From positions 1-17,768 of the forward strand of contig NZ_CALGYW010000047.1 of assembly GCF_937934665.1 (NCBI RefSeq): a stretch of DNA of 17,768 bases, written 5' to 3'. Under the pieces are notes generated by a model that made no database searches, was not told where the DNA came from, and worked only from the letters and a program-made list of their open reading frames with translations. Both the position numbers and the translations under genes were made by a program. Shown in pieces: positions 14,227 through 17,768 of the stretch. The DNA is from an uncultured Anaerococcus sp. (lineage in GTDB: Bacteria > Bacillota > Clostridia > Tissierellales > Peptoniphilaceae). The stretch's first letter is position 1, and every line of letters starts with the position of its first letter.

Positions 14227-15312
14227 ATGGCAAAAAGAAGGAAATTACCAAACGGTTTTGGTAGTATAGCAAGAGTTAAAAAAACAGCATCAGGAAATAT
14301 AAGAAAAAATCAATATAGAGCTAGATTAAGTGAAAAATATGGAAGAAAATCTATTGGTTACTTCAAGACCTGGAATCAAGCTTTTGATGCTATAGCTAAT
14401 TATAAAGAACCTATAAAAACTGAAACTTTTAAAGATTTTTATTTAAAGTTCAGATCATCAACCGCTTTCAAGAAGTATGTTAAAAGCACACAAAATAGGT
14501 ATGATAGAGCTTTTGAAAGGTTCGAAGATCTTTATGACAGAGAAATTCATACTATTGTTTATTCAGAATTACAAGCTGTTATAGATCAAATGGAGCTTGA
14601 AGGCTATACTTACACGAAAAATGGTGAATTAATCCATGAAGATTATTCTAAATCATCTATTGAAAGATTAAAGCATTGTCTTAATAAGATTTTTTTAATA
14701 GCCTTAAAAGACAATATAATACAATATAATCCAGTTCAATATATAGAAGTGGGCGGCATAAAAGAAAAAAGGGTAAAAGAAATCTTCAAACAGGCGGAAA
14801 TAGAAAAATTATATCAGTCTATCCCCTATAACCCAAATGCAAGACACGTATTATGCCTTATTTTCACAGGAATGAGGACAGGTGAGTATTTATATTTAAA
14901 TAAGAAAAACATTCACCTAAACGAGCATACAATAACAAATTTTGGTATAAAGACAGAAGCCGGTAGAAAAAGAATAATGTTTATACACCCAAAAATAAAA
15001 CATATAATGACTTCACTTTATAACGAATCAAGAACCGGAAATATACTTGAATATAATAAATCTGCCATAAAATACGATAGTGAGTTTTATAATAAAATTT
15101 ATTACCCCGCATTAGATAAGGCAGGAATAAAAAGAAAAATACCTTATACTTGCAGATATACTTTTGCAACTATCTTATACTATTCAGGAGTAGATCCAAG
15201 GGTTATAAAAGAATTATTAGGTCATACCAGCTTTGAAGTAGCACAAAAATTTTATATCCAAGATAAAGAAGGTATGCAAGAATATATGTATGAAGAATTT
15301 AAAAAAATATGA
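14227..15312 (+). CDS. int: Tyrosine recombinase, phage integrase
   Basis: The 361-aa protein has an N-terminal AP2-like arm-binding domain (residues 9-60: NGFGSIARVKK, QYRARLSEKYG, SIGYFKTWNQAFDAIANY), a core-binding domain (about 65-175) and a catalytic domain. Visible catalytic residues are Arg217 (FTGMRTGEYL), Lys242 (IKTEAGRKR), Arg310 (PYTCRYTFAT), His333 (LLGHTS) and the nucleophile Tyr343 (QKFYIQ). The usual HxxR histidine is Tyr307 and the residue after Arg310 is Tyr not His, a variant box. AAGGAGG lies 6 nt before the ATG. It inserts and, with an excisionase, removes the phage; the likely attP begins 12 nt after its stop. Its length is usual. Confidence 0.92.
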   Translation: MAKRRKLPNGFGSIARVKKTASGNIRKNQYRARLSEKYGRKSIGYFKTWNQAFDAIANYKEPIKTETFKDFYLKFRSSTAFKKYVKSTQNRYDRAFERFEDLYDREIHTIVYSELQAVIDQMELEGYTYTKNGELIHEDYSKSSIERLKHCLNKIFLIALKDNIIQYNPVQYIEVGGIKEKRVKEIFKQAEIEKLYQSIPYNPNARHVLCLIFTGMRTGEYLYLNKKNIHLNEHTITNFGIKTEAGRKRIMFIHPKIKHIMTSLYNESRTGNILEYNKSAIKYDSEFYNKIYYPALDKAGIKRKIPYTCRYTFATILYYSGVDPRVIKELLGHTSFEVAQKFYIQDKEGMQEYMYEEFKKI

Positions 15313-15324
15313 TTATATGATTTA

Positions 15325-15344
15325 TTGCCCCCCGGTTGCCCCCC
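15325..15344. repeat. C-rich arm-type direct repeat, copy 1
   Basis: TTGCCCCCCGGTTGCCCCCC starts 12 nt after the integrase stop and is itself a tandem of GGTTGCCCCC-like units. The same 19 bp recur at 15497-15515. Paired repeats of this kind next to int are typical of arm sites bound by the integrase N-terminal domain. Confidence 0.6.
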
Positions 15345-15496
15345 ACAAAACTAACAAAGCAAAAAGAACGTTGTATTTTCAACGTTCTATAAAATCTAAT
15401 GGCGCGACATTGAGGAAGAGACTAAGCTTTATATATCAAGCAAACGTTAAATTCTTCAACGGTTATTAATGATATTTAATAGCTATAAATAATTGG
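15345..15496. other. Presumed attP core region
   Basis: The interval between the two arm repeats includes a perfect hairpin and the unusual stretch starting ATGGCGCGACATTGAGG (15399 onward). From 15400 to 15450 one frame reads W-R-D-I-E-E-E-T-K-L and ends in TAA, which could be the 3' end of a host gene carried by the phage, as seen when phages integrate into gene ends. The exact core is not determinable without a chromosomal junction. Confidence 0.35.
15365..15388. terminator. Perfect 9-bp hairpin in attP region
   Basis: AGAACGTTG (15365-15373) pairs fully with CAACGTTCT (15380-15388) around a TATTTT loop. On the minus strand it is followed by TTTT; on the plus strand it follows int closely, with no long T-run. 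It may end either transcript or be part of attP. Confidence 0.5.
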
Positions 15497-15515
15497 TTGC
15501 CCCCCGGTTGCCCCC
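15497..15515. repeat. C-rich arm-type direct repeat, copy 2
   Basis: Second copy, 172 bp from the first, with the first 19 bases identical; here the preceding GG makes a full tandem of GGTTGCCCCC. Together with copy 1 it brackets the presumed crossover core. Confidence 0.6.
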
Positions 15516-15726
15516 GACTTCTTTAAGTGGTACATAGTACATTTTATTAATTTTATGCACAAAAAAATCAAGACCATAGTCTCGACTTTCCCATTTAAGA
15601 GGGCATACTTAAAAATCCCCTCAAAACTTGAAATTAAGCCAAAACCTCATAAATCGACTTCTAAGCGATTTTATTTTCATAGAGGTATAAACATATACCT
15701 ATATTTTATATTTTTATGCAAAAAAA

Positions 15727-15748
15727 GAGCTATCAAGATAGATAGCTC
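15727..15748 (-). terminator. Intrinsic terminator of hicB
   Basis: GAGCTATC (15727-15734) pairs perfectly with GATAGCTC (15741-15748). On the minus strand the hairpin is followed by TTTTTT, about 52 nt after the hicB stop codon. Confidence 0.8.
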
Positions 15749-15800
15749 ATATACTCTACTCATATTTTCTATACATTGGTTCTCACCGCACTCTTAAATA

Positions 15801-16214
15801 CTATTTACTAAGTTTATAAACAATTAATTGATTTAAAGAAGTATCCTCCGCCTTTGCTTGTTCAGCTAGATGCTTATGCAAACTTCTTGGTATTCTAGCT
15901 AAAACTCTACCAGAATATTTTTCATCTACTGGCTCTGGAATTTCTTCTCCATCTTCTAATCTATCTTCTATAGATAATTCTAATGCTTCATATATATTCT
16001 TATATAATTCATCTATTGTATTACCTACAGTTCTAACATCATACAACTCTTCAACTTTGCCAACATAATAATGACCTGATTCATCATTTATTTCTTTAGT
16101 AATAAATGTATATGGCAAAGATAAATAGTAATCAAGATTTTTTTTTGCTTGTTTTATGCTTCCTTTCATACACAACGAGTAAATTGATATTATAGATGAA
16201 CCGCTAAGGCTCAT
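15801..16214 (-). CDS. HicB-family antitoxin/regulator, without a HicA partner
   Basis: The protein contains a HicB-like RNase H fold (KNLDYYLSLPYTFITKEIND, HYYVGKVEELYDVRTVG, TIDELYKNIYEALELSIEDRL) and a C-terminal ribbon-helix-helix (RVLARIPRSLHKHLAEQAKA, then TSLNQLIVYKL) for operator binding. HicB normally neutralises the mRNA-cleaving HicA toxin and represses its own operon. No HicA gene is present before or after it. The start may be ATG 16214, which abuts the stop of a 10-codon leader ORF (TAGATG) and has no own ribosome site, or ATG 16169, closer to the conserved domain. Alone it may act purely as a DNA-binding regulator of its palindromic operator. Confidence 0.8.
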   Translation of the reverse strand: MSLSGSSIISIYSLCMKGSIKQAKKNLDYYLSLPYTFITKEINDESGHYYVGKVEELYDVRTVGNTIDELYKNIYEALELSIEDRLEDGEEIPEPVDEKYSGRVLARIPRSLHKHLAEQAKAEDTSLNQLIVYKLSK

Positions 16215-16247
16215 CTATAATGGAATGAGTTTATCATATTTACTCAT
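16215..16247 (-). CDS. 10-codon leader ORF before hicB
   Basis: MSKYDKLIPL then TAG, with an excellent AGGAGGTG site; the stop is immediately followed by an ATG of the hicB frame, and the two are in the same frame, separated only by this amber codon. It may couple translation by reinitiation, or be the remnant of an older fused N-terminus. Confidence 0.45.
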   Translation of the reverse strand: MSKYDKLIPL

Positions 16248-16264
16248 AATCACCTCCTGATATT

Positions 16265-16286
16265 ATGATACTATATACAGTATCAT
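16265..16286. promoter_or_regulatory. hicB operator palindrome and promoter
   Basis: ATGATACT (16265-16272) and AGTATCAT (16279-16286) form a perfect 8-bp inverted repeat with a 6-bp spacer. On the minus strand it lies between and over a TTGTTT (-35) and TATCAT (-10) spaced 17 nt apart, ahead of the AGGAGGTG of the leader ORF. The arrangement fits autorepression by the ribbon-helix-helix of HicB. Confidence 0.7.
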
Positions 16287-16305
16287 AAAACAAGTTTTTT
16301 GCAAC

Positions 16306-16360
16306 AAAAAAAGCAGCATGGGATTATTGCTGCCTTGGTGATTGAGTAAATTATTCTATC
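16306..16360 (-). ncRNA. Candidate small RNA (promoter plus terminator, no ORF)
   Basis: On the minus strand a TTGACA (16390-16395) and TACTAT (16367-16372), 17 nt apart, should start transcription near 16360. A hairpin GCAGCA/TGCTGC (16313-16333) followed by seven T would end it near 16306. The ~55-nt product contains no start codon. The -10 overlaps AGTATCAT (16369-16376), one half of the hicB operator. Function unknown; it could be a regulatory RNA, or a decayed gene that left promoter and terminator behind. Confidence 0.45.
16313..16333 (-). terminator. Terminator of the candidate small RNA
   Basis: Six-base-pair stem with a 9-nt loop; T-run at 16306-16312 on the minus strand. It lies just upstream of the hicB promoter, so it also insulates hicB. 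Confidence 0.65.
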
Positions 16361-16403
16361 AACTGAATAGTATCATCTAACAAATATTTTGTCAAAAAAA
16401 CAA

Positions 16404-16430
16404 GCCTCCCAATTAAGGGAGGCCTTTTTT
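16404..16430. terminator. Bidirectional terminator at the end of the tail genes
   Basis: GCCTCCC (16404-16410) and GGGAGGC (16417-16423) pair perfectly around AATTAA. T-runs follow on both strands (16425-16430 on plus; seven T on minus). It ends the leftward XkdX transcript; its minus-strand T-run merges into the -35 of the candidate small RNA. Confidence 0.85.
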
Positions 16431-16466
16431 AAAGTTAAACAATTTTATTTCTTTATTAATATCCTA

Positions 16467-16619
16467 CTAATCCTCTTTATAAGGTTTACCATCTATAATA
16501 GCAAGGTCTTCTAATCCTTGATTTACAAGTTCTTGATAAACATTTTCTCTATACCATTCTGGTATATCTTCAAATGTTTTTAGTCCTCTTGTAATTAATC
16601 TTACATAAATTTTAGCCAT
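16467..16619 (-). CDS. XkdX family phage protein
   Basis: A 50-aa ORF: KIYVRLITRGLKTFEDIPEWYRENV then YQELVNQGLEDL, matching the XkdX pattern (a short basic strand, a conserved K-T-x-E/D-D-(I/V)-P, then a helix). XkdX proteins are tiny products encoded at the end of tail-fibre operons just before lysis genes in Gram-positive phages and the PBSX particle. The ATG overlaps the upstream gene by 8 nt. It is followed by a strong terminator, not by holin and endolysin genes. Confidence 0.8.
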   Translation of the reverse strand: MAKIYVRLITRGLKTFEDIPEWYRENVYQELVNQGLEDLAIIDGKPYKED

Positions 16620-16923
16620 TTATAACCTCCTCTGCTTGTTCATTTCCTACTACTTTTTCAAAGAGATCAGCAAGTGTCATCATGATTTCATCTTGTCCGT
16701 TTTTTAAGTCTTCTTGCATTTTTTCTAATTCGTTTAGTACTGGAACTGGATTAAATTCTTTGGCTAGTTCTTTTTTTGCCATATCCTCAATTTGAAAGTC
16801 CCCTAATTTCCCTAAATCTCCATCAAGCATTACTTCAAATTCTCTTAATGGTCTTTCTTGATATAGTTTTACTCTTGTTTGATTTGTATTTTTGTAATAC
16901 ATTCTTTGAATTTGATAAGTCAT
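16612..16923 (-). CDS. Tail-module protein of unknown function (103 aa)
   Basis: The protein starts with a strand-rich segment (YQIQRMYYKNTNQTRVKLYQERPLREFEVML) and ends in a helical, acidic half (NELEKMQEDLKNGQDEIMM). Proteins like this often precede XkdX in late operons, but I cannot name a family. An AAAGGAAG site lies upstream of the ATG. Confidence 0.6.
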   Translation of the reverse strand: MTYQIQRMYYKNTNQTRVKLYQERPLREFEVMLDGDLGKLGDFQIEDMAKKELAKEFNPVPVLNELEKMQEDLKNGQDEIMMTLADLFEKVVGNEQAEEVING

Positions 16924-16962
16924 ATTTTTATTCTTCCTTTCACTTTTTATTTATATAAAAAA

Positions 16963-16982
16963 GACTACTGAATATAGTAGTC
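16963..16982 (-). terminator. Terminator after the tail appendage gene
   Basis: GACTACT (16963-16969) and AGTAGTC (16976-16982) pair perfectly. On the minus strand the hairpin is followed by TTTTTT, only 5 nt after the stop at 16987, so it would limit transcription into the next two genes. Confidence 0.75.
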
Positions 16983-16986
16983 CTAT

Positions 16987-17439
16987 TTATATTGATTTTA
17001 TTTCTTTGTAATTTCCTGTTTTATGATATTGTTTATTTTCTTCGTCTATATAATCTTTTGCTAAAATATATAAATTGTCTTTGTTATACTCTTCGCTTGT
17101 AATAAATAGTTTGTCTAAGTCTACCGGTGTATTGTTGTTATTTCTAAATGATATTTTTAAGTAACATATATTTTCTGGGATATCTATTAAAAATTTAGTG
17201 AATGTATTACTTATTAAATTACCATCAACATAATTTTTATCATCGTCATAATATGCAAGCCTAAACTGCCATACGTTTATAGCGTTTGTAAATTGTATTT
17301 TATCCAAATCTTTACAATAAATGAAATCTGTAGCTATATGGGTTGGAGGGCTAGAGATAAATACATTTCCATCATTTTCGTTAACAAATTTTCCTACTTC
17401 TACTTTACTTTTATCAAATAGATTTTCTTTAACTAACAT
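16987..17439 (-). CDS. Phage tail appendage / receptor-binding-like protein (150 aa)
   Basis: The protein reads NLFDKSKVEVGKFVNENDG, then FQFRL-like core strands (IKFTNAINVWQFRLAYYDDDKN in similar form), FLIDIPENICYLKISFRNNN and DKLFITSEEYN. This is the pattern of a carbohydrate-binding-like jelly-roll module often found at the C-terminus of phage minor structural or tail fibre proteins (N-L-F-D/N-x-S opening, AYYD, YLK(I/V)S). Here it stands as a short separate gene with its own AAGGAGG 6 nt upstream (17446-17452), so the start is firm. It may bind host surface glycans. Its original upstream neighbour is replaced by the insertion sequence. Confidence 0.6.
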   Translation of the reverse strand: MLVKENLFDKSKVEVGKFVNENDGNVFISSPPTHIATDFIYCKDLDKIQFTNAINVWQFRLAYYDDDKNYVDGNLISNTFTKFLIDIPENICYLKISFRNNNNTPVDLDKLFITSEEYNKDNLYILAKDYIDEENKQYHKTGNYKEIKSI

Positions 17440-17453
17440 ATCCCACCTCCTTA

Positions 17454-17459
17454 TATAAT
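17454..17459 (+). promoter_or_regulatory. Isolated -10 box just inside the IS left end
   Basis: TATAAT lies 2 nt inside the proposed left end. The -35 position (17431-17436) is phage DNA with no match to TTGACA. In IS110 elements the circular form is known to assemble a promoter across the right end-left end junction, and this box is well placed for that. Confidence 0.4.
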
Positions 17460-17465
17460 GTATTT

Positions 17466-17690
17466 AGGTTGTTAAAGGTAACCTATAATCCTTTATCGAC
17501 TAAGTATTATTCAGTTTTACTGTATAATATTGTTATTAGATAGAGTGTACTCGTTCCCTCCTTGAGATTTAATCTCGTAATTGAAAGAGTGAGTCCTCTA
17601 ATCTTTTAACTGTTTACGAATAAGTTAGATGTTGACCCTTTCAGGGTACTTCGTATATACCATAAGGCAGTAACGTTATTAGATTTTGAG
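17466..17690 (+). ncRNA. Putative IS110 bridge RNA
   Basis: A possible 5' hairpin (AGGTT 17466-17470 with AACCT 17480-17484) is followed by two larger stem-internal-loop-stem units. Loop 1: ATTAGA (17535-17540) pairs with TCTAAT (17597-17602), ACTC (17549-17552) with GAGT (17587-17590 or 17591-17594), and GAGAT/ATCTC (17564-17568, 17572-17576) caps it, leaving internal strands 17553-17563 and 17577-17586. Loop 2: TACGAA (17615-17620) pairs with TTCGTA (17650-17655), capped by ACCCT/AGGGT (17635-17639, 17643-17647), with a 14-nt internal strand at 17621-17634. This matches the two-loop target/donor layout of bridge RNAs from the left end of IS110 elements. The ends of the RNA are guesses. Confidence 0.6.
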
Positions 17691-17724
17691 GTGTCTATCT
17701 AAAATTTCTTTTTCGAGGTATCTT

Positions 17725-17768
17725 ATGTTTTATTTAGGTATTGATATTGGTAAAAATACTCATGTTGC
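17725..17768 (+). CDS. IS110-family transposase (N-terminal 14 codons only)
   Basis: The frame reads MFYLGIDIGKNTHV to the window edge. The Y-L-G-I-D-I-(G/A/S)-K opening carries the first catalytic Asp (residue 7) of the DEDD RuvC-like recombinase domain, which together with a C-terminal Tnp domain and a serine nucleophile makes IS110 recombinases. A CGAGG lies 7 nt before the ATG. The recombinase would use the bridge RNA encoded just upstream to pair donor and target DNA. Confidence 0.85.
   Translation, partial: MFYLGIDIGKNTHV

Larger units (their letters stand above)
15313..15800. other. Gene-free stretch containing probable attP
   Basis: No convincing gene lies here. It holds two 19-20 bp C-rich repeats, a strong hairpin (15365-15388), a short GC-richer stretch (about 15400-15428) that stands out from its AT-rich surroundings, an inverted copy of the pre-integrase repeat (15525-15542), weak hairpins around 15570-15625 and the hicB terminator (15727-15748). 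An 80-codon rightward frame at 15555 lacks a ribosome site and is probably not a gene. Confidence 0.6.
17452..17768 (+). mobile_element. IS110-family insertion sequence, left end and start of transposase
   Basis: The transposase N-terminus at 17725 and a long structured leader identify an IS110-type element running off the right edge. The left boundary is placed near 17450-17452, where phage sequence (the tail gene ribosome site) ends; IS110 elements lack clear terminal inverted repeats, so the boundary is estimated, not seen. Confidence 0.7.

Noticed and set aside
15399..15450. tRNA or tmRNA fragment at the attP core
   Set aside because: No T-arm, anticodon arm or CCA-like end can be built from the sequence; a protein-gene end or plain intergenic DNA is more consistent.
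15555..15797. 80-codon rightward frame after attP
   Set aside because: No ribosome site, no recognisable domain, odd composition, and it contains the minus-strand hicB terminator; treated as chance.
16336..16403. Remnant of a hicA toxin gene upstream of hicB
   Set aside because: Neither strand encodes a dsRBD-like HicA segment; only a promoter and a short untranslated stretch are visible.

Overview
The window is phage DNA from an AT-rich, low-GC Gram-positive host. Almost every gene has a strong AGGAGG-type ribosome site, several use GTG or TTG starts, and the domain set (YopX, PGDYG, Gp157, DUF1492-like, DUF2513, DUF4942, XkdX) is typical of siphophages of anaerobic Bacillota. My guess at a Clostridia/Tissierellia-type host (Peptoniphilus, Anaerococcus or Finegoldia-like) is low confidence.

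Positions 1-12680 hold the early/replication module, transcribed leftward from a consensus promoter at about 12652-12680. In transcription order it encodes a Cro-like HTH protein, small hypothetical proteins, a DUF3102 coiled-coil protein, an ORF6C-like protein, a possible Xis-like protein, Gp157, a Rad52-like annealing protein, a replication initiator with iteron-like repeats inside the gene, SSB, a DUF4942 adenine-type methyltransferase, a DUF1064 nuclease-like protein, a run of tiny accessory genes (YopX, PGDYG, MazG-like, DUF3310, two related membrane micro-proteins), and at the left edge a sigma-like late regulator. Genes are tightly packed, with 1-23 nt overlaps. Two rightward cargo genes (DUF2513 at 10910 and a zinc-ribbon DUF4145 protein at 11489) sit inside this leftward block, each with its own promoter-like sequence.

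Positions 12781-15312 are the rightward lysogeny module: an S24/LexA-type repressor, a lipoprotein that could act in lysogenic conversion, and a tyrosine integrase with an AP2-like arm-binding N-terminus. Immediately downstream, two C-rich direct repeats bracket about 150 bp and look like the arms of an unsplit attP.

Positions 15801-17439 are leftward again: an orphan HicB antitoxin-like regulator with a 10-codon leader ORF and a perfect operator palindrome, a promoter-to-terminator unit with no ORF (a candidate small RNA of about 55 nt sharing the same operator half-site), an XkdX-type protein, a 103-aa tail-associated protein and an appendage/receptor-binding-like tail protein. Phage genes on both sides of an apparently intact attP suggest a circular or unintegrated form, or two adjacent prophages.

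From about 17452 the window enters the left end of an IS110-family insertion sequence. The transposase begins at 17725. The roughly 270 nt before it fold into two stem-internal-loop hairpins resembling a bridge RNA. Part of the first internal loop matches the DNA at the apparent insertion point, which is the ribosome site of the tail gene. This is the most interesting object here and gives a testable prediction about sequence beyond the right edge.
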